A DNA stretch of 64,000 nt from Pararge aegeria (GCF_905163445.1 NC_053195.1:3152501-3216500), one strand, 5' to 3'. Counted from the stretch's first letter, positions 19,600-29,604 are shown. Translations and numbers: made by a program. The notes: generated by a model not told the origin, from the letters alone.

Positions 19600-19690
19600 T
19601 AAGAATTTCCGCCGGCTCGAGGCCGCGGCTGGCGTCGTCATAGCAACCGATGGGATGTGACGTCACCGCGGTACTTTGCCATTCATATCA
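19600..19690. promoter_or_regulatory. GC-rich patch with CRE palindrome
   Basis: CGCCGGCTCGAGGCCGCGGC is followed by GTCATAGCAACC (half of an X-box-like RFX site) and a perfect CREB/ATF palindrome TGACGTCA at 19658-19665 within GGATGTGACGTCACCGCGG. The spacing and local GC content resemble a promoter-proximal element, but no transcript start or exon is visible. A chance match cannot be excluded. Confidence 0.3.
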
Positions 19691-19794
19691 TATTGTAGGT
19701 CAATACTAGGCTCGGTGCTCACTGATGGAGCTTATTAATGATGTTACTTACTAGCAAAGTAATTTTGCAATAAAAAAAATTACGTGTAGTACGC

Positions 19795-20085
19795 GAAGCG
19801 GTAATGAGCGGGAAGCGGTGATGTGTGATAGCGTTTAGGACTTCGGCTTTACTTTCGGGGGGCCGAGTTCGAATCCCAGCACGCATTTCTAACTTTTCTA
19901 AGTTATATGCGTTTTAAGTAACTAAAATATTGCTTGCTTCAACGGTGCCTGTATGCCGGTATGCCTGAGAGTTCTTCATAATGTTCTCAAAAGCGTGTAG
20001 AGTCCACCAATCTGCACATGACCATTGTGGTAAACTATGTCCTGAACCCTGATCATTGTAAGAGGTTGACATGATGATGAATGTA
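19795..20085 (+). mobile_element. SINE-B copy with internal deletion
   Basis: GCGGTGATGTGTGATAGCGTTTAGGAC, GGGCCGAGTTCGAATCCCAG, CTTGCTTCAACGGTG then directly CCTGTATGCC (the AAGGAAAACATCGTGAGGAAA part is missing), and AGAGGTTGACATGATGATGA. Confidence 0.85.
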
Positions 20086-20089
20086 GCAA

Positions 20090-20585
20090 AGTTTAACTAG
20101 AACTGGTTAAATAAAGGAAACCGAAACCATAACCGAAATGAGTCCGATACCAGGATTGACGCCCGGAACTGAATTTATTATTTTGTGGTTTCCAAACTCA
20201 TAGTTAAAGACGGCGGACGAACTCGCGGGCAAAAGCCTAGCCACTTATAAACCCCTGGTGTACATCATGCCTTATAATATTTTAGGACAATGACACGACC
20301 TTAAAATCGCCATTTGTTAGCGAACTACATTAGAATATATTAGTATTTTTATTGAGTTTCACAGAGCTGTCAGTCACCCCCATGGTCATCATAGGCAAAT
20401 TAAACTTATGGTGAATTTTAAACACTGTTCATGGTTGTTCGTTGAATTTAAAGGAGATTTCGACGTTCCTTACAACCTTGGGCTCAAAATTAACAAGGGT
20501 GAAGCATGGCTTAGATAATTGACCTTCTGGTGGGGGCCCACTACCCAGTGTTTCTTTTTTCTACTACAAGTTGGCGGCAATCCCT
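20090..20585. other. Mostly unassigned; Helitron-tip remnant
   Basis: CGGCGGACGAACTCGCGGGCAAAAGCCTAG at 20211-20240 is a variant Helitron 3' tip. The rest shows nothing recognisable. Confidence 0.4.
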
Positions 20586-20592
20586 ATCCCTA

Positions 20593-21052
20593 TCCTTACG
20601 TACTAATATTATAAATGTCAATGTAAGTTTGTTTGTTACACTTTCACGCAAAAGATAATTAACTGACCCTCATGAAACTTTGTACACATATTCTTGGAAG
20701 TGTTAGAAGTTATATAGGATACTTTTTATCCCAATATTAAGCTCTGTTCCTTTGGGAGAGGGGATAAAAGTTTCTGACGATTTTACACCATAACTCCGAC
20801 AAATTATAACCGATTTAAATAGTTATTTTTGTACTATAGAGTTTATAATATGTGTTTAATTTTGTCCAAACTTTGTGTAGATCTGAATGTGGTTGGGGAT
20901 AGAGGACAGAACTCCTCAGCGGACAGCAGCAAATCCCTCATTTAAGGCTTAGCGATACTGAATACTTTAATTTTTTTTAGAACTACAACTAAATTGAATG
21001 CCACATCAAAAAAACAAAATCAAACGCAGACGAAGTCGCGGGCAACAGCTAG
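20593..21052 (+). mobile_element. Complete non-autonomous Helitron
   Basis: The 5' end is TCCTTACGTACTAATATTAT, preceded by A at 20592. The 3' end is CGCAGACGAAGTCGCGGGCA, ACAGCTAG, followed by T at 21053. Thus it has 5' TC, 3' CTAG and an A/T insertion site with no target duplication, the diagnostic signs of Helitrons. A GC-rich short stem precedes the CTAG. About 460 bases, no Rep/helicase ORF. Related copies are at 28137-28545 (minus, similar length) and 62440-62728 (plus, 5'-truncated). The internal CATAACTCCGACAAATTATAACCG is shared by all three or in near-identical form. Confidence 0.88.
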
Positions 21053-21204
21053 TACTATATAATATGGCTTACGTTATGTGGGGTCGGAACAATAATGATC
21101 AAATACAACTCATTCCATTTTAAATCGTTTTAAAGAACCAACAATAAACCAACAATAGATTTGCAAGGAGTCATTCTTCAAATAAAATTATTGAGTTCAC
21201 AATC

Positions 21205-21480
21205 AGTTTTTGAAGTTATACTTCTTTTGTCGCGTTAGGGAAAAATTATGAGAAAGATTTTTACGATGCGCACGCACACCGTCACAAAAAAACCGACACC
21301 CTGAAGTTAGCTATAATGTTTGACAGTGTACACTTTAAATTGTCAAAGTTTGCGGGCTTTTTCCGGTGATTTAAATGTACAAAAATCTCAAATTTTAATG
21401 TTGAGTAAAACTTGGTTATCCAATAATGAGTCTATTAGTATTCCAAATTGAATTATGTTTATTATGTCCATTTCTTTGAT
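21205..21480 (+). repeat. Family H copy
   Basis: TTTTGAAGTTATACTTCTTT, GCGCGTTAGGGAAAAATTAT, GATGCGCACGCACACCGTCA, TTTGACAGTGTACACTTTAA, GCGGGCTTTTTCCGGTGATT, GTCTATTAGTATTCCAAATT. Longest copy; the last part matches the spacer between the two minus copies at 18600-18680, so that spacer belongs to the family. Confidence 0.7.
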
Positions 21481-21834
21481 TATGAAGAATTTTTTTTTGT
21501 GTCAACGTATTAAGTACCTTTTTCTATTGTTAGTGTCGTTTTTTCTACAAAGGAATGAGGCGAAAGATATTTTAAAAAGAGTTTTATCTTGTTACGCCAA
21601 AGAAGTATAGCTTCTAACGCGTGTACATCGCACGCACTTTTTTTCTTTTTTTTAAATGCATTTTTTTGTTTTTAATCTAGCATCGTTGTATTACTACGAA
21701 CTCCTTCTTCCTCTTAAACTGTGTAAAAAAAAATTGTACTACGGCGAATTATACAATTTATAATTTTCTCAATTAATAGGCTACTTGGAAGTATACCGCT
21801 CTGCTGTTTATCGCACAACCGAAAAATAATCGTA

Positions 21835-21965
21835 TTATTGGAAAAGAGCAACTGCTGGTTTACTTGCCGGCTTCTTCTCAGTAGAATCTGTCTTCTGGAC
21901 CCGTGGTAAAGTCACTAAAAAGAGACAGAAGTGCTGCTGGACTACGTACTTGAAATAAATTAATT
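21835..21965 (+). mobile_element. LINE-J 3'UTR fragment
   Basis: TTGGAAAAGAGCAACTGCTG, CTTGCCGGCTTCTTCTCAGT, AGTCACTAAAAAGAGACAGA, ACGTACTTGAAATAAATTAA. Confidence 0.75.
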
Positions 21966-22129
21966 GTGAGTTTTTTTTTAAAACCTTTCCCCCGTGAAGC
22001 TTCCTTCTCCTACCAAAATTAATAAATGTAAAAAAAAGGCGCAGAAGTATCTTCAAATTAAATTTAACGAAATCAAGGTTTTACAAGGTAAAAAATAATT
22101 TAGTATTTTTTCCCGCGTTTTAACTGAAA

Positions 22130-22155
22130 TTCTACGCGGACGAGGTCGCGGGCTC
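22130..22155 (+). mobile_element. Helitron 3' tip remnant
   Basis: CTACGCGGACGAGGTCGCGG, GCTCAAAA resembles the Helitron 3' end but lacks CTAG. Confidence 0.35.
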
Positions 22156-22502
22156 AAAAATGTCTTAAGGTAAGTGGTCAATGTTTAAAACATCTTTTGA
22201 TGAATTAATTTGAACGGTTCAAGGAGAACCGGACTAAACACAACTGTATGTACATAAATAAATAAATAATAAAAACGACGAAAATGCAAATTGTAGACGC
22301 TCTACGCGCTACGAATGGCACACTAGTATATACTTCACGTCCCGTAAAAAGGGTGCTGATAGACATACTACGCATTATGACATGGAATCAGCATTACCGC
22401 ATTATGACATGGAATCAGCGTGACCATATAAGCTTAAGTTGGTACTACTACAAAAATCTGTGCATTGTATTTTTTTATTTAAATTAAGATAAAATACAAT
22501 TT

Positions 22503-22537
22503 GTTTTAGAGGTTCTGTGTTTATTACAACAAATTTG

Positions 22538-22580
<43 letters not shown>

Positions 22581-22596
22581 ACAGAACCTCTAAAAC
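22503..22596. repeat. 21-bp inverted repeat around (TA)n
   Basis: GTTTTAGAGGTTCTGTGTTT+A (22503-22523) and its exact reverse complement (22576-22596) flank a TA dinucleotide tract (about 22538-22577). The pair could extrude as a cruciform. An open frame reading through it is not a gene. Confidence 0.85.
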
Positions 22597-22599
22597 ACA

Positions 22600-23385
22600 C
22601 TTCCTAGATATATTTTACTCGCATACCGGAGCATCTACACGAGATAATCACTTAACAAAGCACTCAAGTAAATTAGTGCAAACACGCGTAATTAGTATGC
22701 TTCGACCATTTGCGCAATTTATTTCATACCATTTTTTTGTGGCATTGCGTAAAAATATATTAAACCACAAAGATGTGAAAGAAACTGTCGCGGAATATAG
22801 TAAAATAACCTTAAAGTCTATGTCCATCACCATAGGGATTACATCTAAATCAAGTGTTAGCTTGACATCGAAAAAAAAATTATTTACAATGTACGTTAAT
22901 ATTTACGAGTATATAAACTTCTTCTTAGGTCGATCCTGAAGCGCTCTTTTGGCTTGAACCGACCTATACCTGTTGATAGGTATTATAATATGGTAATTAT
23001 CTGAGGACAGACAGGATGTCGCAAGGCCTCAATCGATTGTCATTACAAACTGGTAGCCGGTTCGGTTCCTTGCTTAGTAAGGCTTTAGATTCGCATACAC
23101 GTTTTCCATTGTTTGGGACTTTTCGAAATCGCAGGAAGGCCGCTCAGTCTCTCTACAACTAAAATGTAGACTGGTCGCCGGACGCTCGTGCGTGAACTCG
23201 CCAAAGTATAAATGCAAAGGCAGTTGTTAAGCTTTTTAACTATACGGTATATTTTATTTACTAGCGATGAGAGACATCATATGTTTTAATGTAAAAAAAA
23301 ATTTCATTAACTACTTTCGTCTCCTATTAGATTCCTTCGTAGAGGTAAAACTGTATCATGGGAGTTGATGATCAATCATAACCGT
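22600..23385. other. Unassigned; short ORF without family
   Basis: The open frame 22517-22939 includes the translated TA tract and then a stretch with no recognised domain. I see no codon-conservation argument for it. Rest of the segment unassigned. Confidence 0.35.
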
Positions 23386-23390
23386 AAGGA

Positions 23391-23605
23391 CTAGCAGTTT
23401 TTTGGTTTTTCATAAATCCTGCGGGAACCGTAACTTTTCCGGGAGAAAGCAGCCAACGTATTATCCAGGATATAATCTATCTCTATTCCAAGATTCAGTC
23501 CAATTGGTTCAGTAGCTTTTGCGTGAAAGATCAAAAAGAAAACAAACATCCATCCAGCCATCCATCCATACATACATCTTTGGCATTTATAATATAAGTA
23601 GGATG
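23391..23605 (-). mobile_element. Helitron-like element (variant 2)
   Basis: Begins CTAGCAGTTTTTTGGTTTTTCA, has TCCTGCGGGAACCGTAACTT, TATAATCTATCTCTATTCCA, AATTGGTTCAGTAGCTTTTG, ending ATTTATAATATAAGTAGGAT. Close to 56898-57115. A small CATCCATCCA microsatellite lies inside. Confidence 0.6.
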
Positions 23606-23614
23606 TCAACGCTC

Positions 23615-24330
23615 ACGGCTTCTAGCTGTTCTGTGGTAGAGTATCGCACGAACATTTTTCGTTAAAAACCGTTAGTGACATGAAATTTTTATCGAATCAA
23701 AAAATCGTGAAATATTTTACTAGGGTGAGACTTACTTGTGTGAGTGACACAAGTACTTGTCAGATTATAGTTTCTGTTTCCTACTTTTTTTAAGATTGTT
23801 ATAAAAGACCTGCGTAGGCGCACTAGTTTGATCAAATATAGTTCAGGGTTAGCGAACCTTTTTACAATGAACTTATTAAAAGAAAAATTATATTTCTGGA
23901 TCTGAACAGTTAATATGACCATGATAGAATCATCATGATTTACAGCCTTTTAAAGTCACACTGAAAACTGGCCTGGTCTCTTACAACATGGGAGTCTTTC
24001 CCCTGAAGACCAGTTACCCTCCAAGCTGCTCAAATGTGTCTTAATAAAATTTAAAGATTATCTATGTTAATGATAAATCGACAGCTGAAATTCCCATCTC
24101 CGATTTGATGCTGAGAATTTTAGAACAGATACCCGTACCTAACATTTATTATTTTCCTTAAATAGAAGAAAAAAAAGACTTAGCTTATATTTATGGCAAA
24201 ATCTCAAATGTTTATTTTTATTAGACTTCTTTATTTAAAAAAATACTGTTATACTTTGATTAAAAAATACCGGGTCAAAAATACCATCCATATAAAGAGA
24301 TTACATATCTTTATATTTGTACCTTAAAGT
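23615..24330. other. No recognisable feature
   Basis: AT-rich, no ORF with recognisable content, no family match. Confidence 0.4.
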
Positions 24331-24334
24331 TAAG

Positions 24335-24575
24335 AATAATTTCTTTCGCAACTCTAACTTTTCTAAGTTAACCGCGTTTAAAGTAATTAAAATATCACTT
24401 GTTTAACGTGGCAGGAAAACATCATGAGGAAACCTGCTCTTCCGTAATGTTCTCAAAGGTGTGTGGAGTACAGCAATCAGCACTGGGCCAGCGTGGTGGA
24501 CTACGGCCTTCCCATTGTGGAAGGAGACCCGTGCCATATAGTGGTCCGGTAAATAGGTTGATATGATGAAGATTT
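24335..24575 (+). mobile_element. SINE-B, head decayed
   Basis: CTAACTTTTCTAAGTTAACC, AGGAAAACATCATGAGGAAACC, CAGCACTGGGCCAGCGTGG-like block, GGAAGGAGACCCGTGCCA and GGTTGATATGATGAAG. Confidence 0.82.
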
Positions 24576-24883
24576 ATTTCGCGCACTTCTATGCGTGTGT
24601 ACCCACAGTAGTGCGTTATCCTTGAAATTGTGCCCTGTCCTTGAATGAGCGTGCCATTTTTGTTAATCGTAGAGGCTCATTTTTGTTAAGCTTTTTATTG
24701 TTTTATTACTAGGCTGTCATTTCGTGCCAACGGTTCACCGTCCCTGTCTCACTAGTTAATGAAAATCGCCTAAATCAATAGACGGGCACTCTATGTGACA
24801 GTCATTAACATAACTAGAATTCAACGGCCAGTAAAAATCTCACGAAAACGTAACCAGGAAGACATTAAGATCTCGATGTAAAT

Positions 24884-25012
24884 AGCTTTGATTTATTGAT
24901 ATTGTATAAGCGTTTTGTCGGACGACAACTACGGATGATAAGATATTATGTGGAAGGTTGCTACCTCGCTATGAGTTCCTAGTACTTTTACTCCTCATAC
25001 AGTTGAAACTAG
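24884..25012 (+). repeat. Local duplication, copy 1
   Basis: TTTATTGATATTGTATAAGC, GGACGACAACTACGGATGAT, AAGATATTATGTGGAAG, CTACCTCGCTATGAGTTCCT, CTCCTCATACAGTTGAAACT. It matches 25714-25836. Confidence 0.8.
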
Positions 25013-25040
25013 TTGTCGAGTTATAGTAAAGCTTTTGTGA

Positions 25041-25217
25041 CAGCTCGTCCGGGGAAGTACCTACTACCACCATGCTTATTTTTAATTAAGCAGAATTATT
25101 GCGATGCTGTGTTCCGGTCTGAAGGGCGTTGTTGCCGGTGTAATTACAGGCATATGCGACTTAACACCTACGCCTTAGTTGATGGTCCTTACATGCCCTG
25201 CGAAGTGTTGGTGTGTT
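25041..25217 (+). repeat. Family K copy
   Basis: AGCTCGTCCGGGGAAGTACC, CACCATGCTTATTTTTAATT, TGCTGTGTTCCGGTCTGAAG, TTGCCGGTGTAATTACAGGC, ACTTAACACCTACGCCTTAG. Long enough to serve as the family reference here. Confidence 0.65.
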
Positions 25218-25438
25218 CATAGGCGCAGTGGAGTGCACAGAGGGTATGCACAAGGTATGCAGATGATATAAAATGAAGAAAATGGCCAGTAAGAGTTATA
25301 AGTACTTAAGGGTAGGCTTTTTATAACTCTTACAATGCCTATCCTTAGGATTTTTTAAAACTCTGACTGTAGATTATCTGCATTTTATATCATTTGCATA
25401 ACCTGTGCATACCCTCTATGCACGCCACTGCATAGGCG
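25218..25438. mobile_element. MITE with perfect 8-bp target duplication
   Basis: Element 25226-25430. Left end CAGTGGAGTGCACAGAGGGT, right end ACCCTCTATGCACGCCACTG. CATAGGCG flanks it at 25218-25225 and 25431-25438. The internal arms (CAGATGATATAAAATGAAGA left, TTATATCATTTGCATAACCT right) continue the inverted symmetry, giving a long foldback. hAT-type by end sequence and duplication length. No transposase. Confidence 0.88.
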
Positions 25439-25465
25439 ATGGTTTTCAACTCAGCATCAGGTGGG

Positions 25466-25585
25466 CAGTGGCGTGAAAAACTTAAGGATAGGCCTTTGAA
25501 GAGTTACAAAAAGCCTACCCTTAAGTATTTCTTACTCGTACTAGAGATTTTCTTTATTTTATATCATCTGCATACCCCGTCACTG
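25466..25585. mobile_element. MITE, left arm deleted
   Basis: Starts CAGTGGCGTG and then jumps to AAAAACTTAAGGATAGGC. The right half (CTTACTCGTACTAGAGATTT, TATATCATCTGCATACCCC, GTCACTG) is that of the 25226 element. No clear target duplication. Confidence 0.7.
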
Positions 25586-25713
25586 CTAAGGTGAGTAATC
25601 TGCACCTTCGATTATTACAATAAAAAAATAAAATTAAAAAAAGCTAGCAGTTAACCGCGATTTTCTGTACGTAGTTACATTTTGTAACACATACAAAAGT
25701 TTGATACGTACTT

Positions 25714-25836
25714 AGCTTTCATTTATTAATATTGGATAAGCATTTTGTCAGACGACAACTACGGATGATAAGATATTACGTGGAAGACTACCTCGCGAAG
25801 AGTTCCTACTCCTTCTCCTCATATAGTTAAAACTAG
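25714..25836 (+). repeat. Local duplication, copy 2
   Basis: Second copy of the 24884-25012 segment, about 830 bases downstream. Family K and the two MITEs lie between the copies. It ends at AACTAGAAGTTGCCCGCC, a Helitron-like tip, so the duplicated piece may itself be part of a transposon. Confidence 0.75.
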
Positions 25837-26144
25837 AAGTTGCCCGCCACTTCCTACGCGTAGGTTTATCCGCCATTTGTCGGTTGTTTTAAAAAGACAC
25901 GTTTTGAGGTATTTTTTAAATCATGCAAATTTTACCGCTTTAGGGATAATTTCAAAACTCTGTCTTAGAGGATAGCAACAAATTTAAAAGGAACGAATAA
26001 TGCCTTCTTATGTTGAATGTCTTTAAGTTTGAAAAACAATTGACGCTCGAAACATTTTTTACATCAGGCATCCTACTTGCTCATTTGCCCAATATTTATA
26101 TAAAAAAATAAATTGTATATTCTCTACCATTAATATCGACCGAA

Positions 26145-26368
26145 TACCGGCTTACTCACTACGGTTCCTTTGAGAACATGTTCACGAACTCTCAGGCATG
26201 CAGGCTAGTCCACGATGTTTTCGTCCACCTTTAAAGCTGTGATATTTAATTGCTTCAATTAAAAACGCACATATCCGAAAAGATAGGTACGTGCTGGGGT
26301 ACGAACTCTGTCACCCCGAAAGGGAAATCTAAGCGTTACGCACTAAACTACCACCGCCCTCTATTCGC
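26145..26368 (-). mobile_element. SINE-B copy
   Basis: GTTCCTTTGAGAACATGTTC, ACTCTCAGGCATGCAGG, CACGATGTTTTCGTCCACCT, GTACGTGCTGGGGTACGAAC and the A-box end ACTAAACTACCACCGC, all reverse complement. The GAT-tail third is missing. Confidence 0.82.
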
Positions 26369-26694
26369 TATGCGTTTTATTATTGTGCATAATATTATAC
26401 TAAGATTACGTGTATAAAGATTATTAGGAGGATACCGTTCGACTTTAAGATACATTAAAGATAAAAATATATGATATGCGTAGTTTCGACAGAGTATAAT
26501 TCCGCATGTATTTTAAAACACACCAAATCTCACCTTGAGGACTAGACTTTTCCTACATTTGTATCACATTTGCCATTATAAATTATAGTAACACCACACG
26601 TTCGGGGAAACGAAGATTTAATGTAAAACATAGCTGCTCAAATTAGTTTAATGCTTTCAAAGTTCACGTGTATATATATTTTATTTATTTATTT

Positions 26695-26900
26695 ACTCAG
26701 CGAAAAGCAGGAGAATCTGTATGGTGTAATTAATAATTTCTTCAATCCTTATATTATTTTTAAATCCGATCTCCCTAGGAGAGATAAGCGTGCGTAGATG
26801 GTACATTGCTTTGCATTGGTTTGGAGTAAAAGGATTGAAGAAATTATAAATTACACCATACAGATTCTCCTGTTTTTCGCTGAGTAAATTAAGCTTAATT
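26695..26900. mobile_element. PAL element, near-perfect 56-bp arms
   Basis: Arm 26695-26750 and arm 26830-26885 are reverse complements at 54 of 56 positions (CAGCAGGAGAATCTGTATGG-type core, here AAAGCAGGAGAATCTGTATG). The centre retains AAGCGTGCGTAGATGGTACA (the part after the ribozyme GAAAC) but has lost CTGAGGA and stem II. An AATTAAGCTTAATT end follows at 26886-26899. No extension fragment recognised. The transcript would form a long double-stranded hairpin. Confidence 0.75.
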
Positions 26901-26979
26901 ATCAAAATTTAATCTTTCATTCATTCATTCGTACTGCGATAAACAAATTTTGGTAATAAAACAACCCTATAACAGCTGA

Positions 26980-27490
26980 TATAAATCTCAATATAGTATT
27001 TGTAAGACAACATATTAGTCTTTATAAACAAAAAATGGATATAAACAGTCGACTTACAAGAAATGGTCATAAATTAGTGACATCTGCATATCGTCTGCGA
27101 AAGGTTCAGAAGTCATTTGTGGGACTGAGTATACGCTTTTATAATATGATTCCTAAGGTAATTTTGGACCTACCAATGCATAAGTTTAAAGAATGTGTTA
27201 AAACACATTTATTACAGCGAGGTTATTATACAATTGATGAATTTCTCAATGACAAGGTTGCTTGGAAGCATCCGGCTCCGCTTTCATCTCTCACAAGATA
27301 GAAAAATGAATTTTGTAATGTAAAATGTAAATTGTTAATGTTGGAAAAGAGCAACTGCTGAGTTTCTTGCCGGCTTCTTCTCGGTAGAATCTGCCTTCCG
27401 AACCGGTGGTAGAGTCACTACACACAGACAGACTTGACGTTTCAAAAGTGCTTATATTAGGCCTACTTGAAATAAATGAATTTTTGAATG
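26980..27490 (+). mobile_element. LINE-J 3' end
   Basis: Truncated copy with an open C-terminal coding segment (27035-27301), 3'UTR (TTGGAAAAGAGCAACTGCTG, ACCGGTGGTAGAGTCACTAC, GACTTGACGTTTCAAAAGTG) and the tail AAATAAATGAATTTTTGAATG. It is almost the same as 12595-13040 on the other strand. Confidence 0.88.
27035..27301 (+). CDS. LINE-J reverse transcriptase C-terminal fragment
   Basis: An open run of 88 codons ending at TAG. The sequence order NGHKLV, YRLRKVQKSFVGLSIRFYN, IPKVILDLPMHKFKECVKTH, LLQRGYYTIDEFLNDKVAW is the standard end of a family of lepidopteran non-LTR retrotransposons, after the polymerase domain. The start is not a real translation start; the methionine is simply the first in the truncated copy. 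The minus-strand copy at 12595-13040 has a 7-base deletion in the same region, while this copy is still open. No endonuclease or polymerase motifs survive, so no activity is expected. Confidence 0.85.
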   Translation: MDINSRLTRNGHKLVTSAYRLRKVQKSFVGLSIRFYNMIPKVILDLPMHKFKECVKTHLLQRGYYTIDEFLNDKVAWKHPAPLSSLTR

Positions 27491-27499
27491 AACATTATG

Positions 27500-27815
27500 T
27501 ACAATTAGAGAATTTCAAAGCGCCGAAATAGATTATTCCAAAACCATACCCAAATAAAGGATGATCAAAGTGTTCAAACGCTAATCACCGCCATTCACTT
27601 CGCTAAAATGCAACATCATGCCGTTTTATTCGCGCTCCCTCGAAAACATTGAATGGGACAAAAACAAAATCCTCCCCGTCGTTAAGTGGGGAACAATGTA
27701 AACACTGTGCAGTGACGAAGCTTTTCCCATCAAATTTTGCGCTCTGGATCTATCTAAAACAAAAAAGCAATTTTGATGGGATACACCAGATGACTTTTCT
27801 TCTATAAGTGCCAAT
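27500..27815. other. No recognisable feature
   Basis: AT-rich, no family match. Confidence 0.35.
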
Positions 27816-27819
27816 TTCA

Positions 27820-28075
27820 CCTTCATCATCATCATATCCCACCACCGGCCCACTACAGGGCACGGGTCTCCTACCTCAATGAGAAGTAGTTAAGGCCGTA
27901 GTCACACACCTTTGAGAACATTATGGAGAACTCTCAGGTATGCAGGTTTCCTCACGATGTTTACCTTCACCGTTGAATTTCACAAGTGATATTTTAATTG
28001 CTTAAATCGCACATAACTTGGAAAAATTAATGCGTGCTGGTATTCGAACAGTGAACCCTCAAAGTGAAGTTACGT
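27820..28075 (-). mobile_element. SINE-B copy
   Basis: CATCATCATCATATCCCACC, CGGCCCACTACAGGGCACGG, CTCAGGTATGCAGGTTTCCT, GTGCTGGTATTCGAACAGTG. The AT-rich spacer TGATATTTTAATTGCTTAAA is present. The A-box part has been lost. Confidence 0.86.
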
Positions 28076-28136
28076 AATAATGACAAAATAAAGCATTTCA
28101 AATTTGTGCCATAAAATGATGGCTATTTATAACATA

Positions 28137-28545
28137 CTAGCTGTTGACCGCGATTTCGTCTGCGTTGGATTTTGTTTTTTAATGTGGCATTAAATTTTGC
28201 TGTAGATCTAAAACAAATTTAATATCCCTATTCAATATCCCTAAGCCTTAAATGAGGGTTTTGCTGCTGTCCGCTGAGGAGTTCTGTCCTTCCTCTATCT
28301 CCAACCATAGTTAAGGCAAAATAAAACATATTATATCCTCTATAGTACAAAAATAATTATTTAAATCGGTTATAATTTGTCGGAGTTATGGTGTAAAATC
28401 GTCAAACACTCATCCCCTCTCCCAAAGGAACCGAGCTTAATTTCACTTCCAAGAATATGTGAACAAAGTTTAATGTGGATCGGTCAAGTGGTTTTTGCGT
28501 AAAAGCGTAACAAACATACTTACATTGACATTTATAATATTAGTA
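28137..28545 (-). mobile_element. Non-autonomous Helitron, near full length
   Basis: The minus-strand 3' tip is CGCAGACGAAATCGCGGTCA, ACAGCTAG at 28137, and T follows on that strand. The 5' end near 28545 reads TACTAATATTATAAATGTCA. Contents run in the order of 20593-21052, with small indels. Confidence 0.82.
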
Positions 28546-28559
28546 TATATTTTTATTAA

Positions 28560-29025
28560 ATAAAAAATAACGAAATTTAAAAATTTATTTGAAATCGCGA
28601 CAAACCAACTACGTATAGTACATATATTCCATCATATATCCTGGTGATGTCTCGCCACGGCCAGTATCGCCACGTTAACAATCAGGTTTACCCTCACCTG
28701 TAGATGTTCCACATCAAAATTCCGTTCCTGAAAACACATAATCCTCACGAGTTTCTGTTTTGTTATGACCTTTCACTGAAAATCTTTGGAGGCTTAAGAA
28801 ACTTGAGTAAACATCTCGTTTTTATACAGTCGAATACCGCACTCAGATCACGTTCGTTGAAATTCCCCGTAATGCCTTTTGACTTTTACAAAAGACAATG
28901 AGCAAAGAAGCCTATTGAGATGTTTAAAAAGTTGCCGCTTGTTTACCGCAAATCATAAGAAGCCTCTGTAACTCAGTATTGGACAACAAAATACTGGAAA
29001 ATATGTATTTTTCAATATAATCAGT
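28560..29025. other. No recognisable feature
   Basis: CCTGGTGATGTCTCGCCACGG (28637) vaguely resembles SINE-C. Otherwise nothing. Confidence 0.35.
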
Positions 29026-29029
29026 GTTG

Positions 29030-29199
29030 TTTGCACTCAGTGGCGTGCACTTGGCTTATTACCAGGGTATGCATACATACCCATACAGCTGGGAAATTGC
29101 ATAAAACCGCACAAATCCTCCTGCTATACGAGTAATATATCAGTTTTAGGGTAGGCAGTGCTTTTGTGCTTGTATGAAGTGCACGCCGCTGTTTGCACT
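29030..29199. mobile_element. MITE with perfect 8-bp target duplication
   Basis: Element 29038-29191, ends CAGTGGCGTGCACTT and AAGTGCACGCCGCTG. TTTGCACT flanks it at 29030-29037 and 29192-29199. The interior (GGGTAGGCAGTGCTTTTGTG) matches 9090-9233 and 55600-55737, a subfamily distinct from the 25226 type though with the same outermost ends. Confidence 0.85.
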
Positions 29200-29424
29200 G
29201 CATTACCCGCTGATATTTTCATAACGTCTCATAGCACATATTGCTTGTGCACCGCTAAGCTTATAACACTCTAACGCTCCAACAGTTTATGCTCTACTAT
29301 GACCAACATTTTTAATAACAATTAACTCTCTATTTACCCTCCGAACTATTTGAAGGCAAGGCATACATCTATTTTAAAATTAGTGTCAATTTATAATAAC
29401 TTATATTCATTTATTAGTGCTGAG

Positions 29425-29578
29425 TTTCTTGCAGCAACTACTGAGTTTCTTGCCGGCTCTTCTCGGTAGAATCTGCTTTCCGAACCGGTGGTAGAATCAC
29501 TACGAACAGACATACTCGTACTTGACGTTTAAAAAGTGCTTATAAAGAAGTCCTACATGAAACAAATGAATTTTGTTT
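29425..29578 (+). mobile_element. LINE-J 3'UTR fragment
   Basis: GCAACTACTGAGTTTCTTGC, GAACCGGTGGTAGAATCACT, ACTTGACGTTTAAAAAGTGC, ATGAAACAAATGAATTT. The small duplication GCTGAGTTTCTTGCAGCAACTACTGAGTTTC at the start is a copy-internal slip. Confidence 0.78.
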
Positions 29579-29604
29579 TTTTCTTAATTTTATTTAATTG
29601 GGGA

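Noticed and set aside
22517..22939. 140-codon open frame
   Set aside because: The first third is the translated TA tract and one arm of the inverted repeat. No domain and no sign of selection on the rest.
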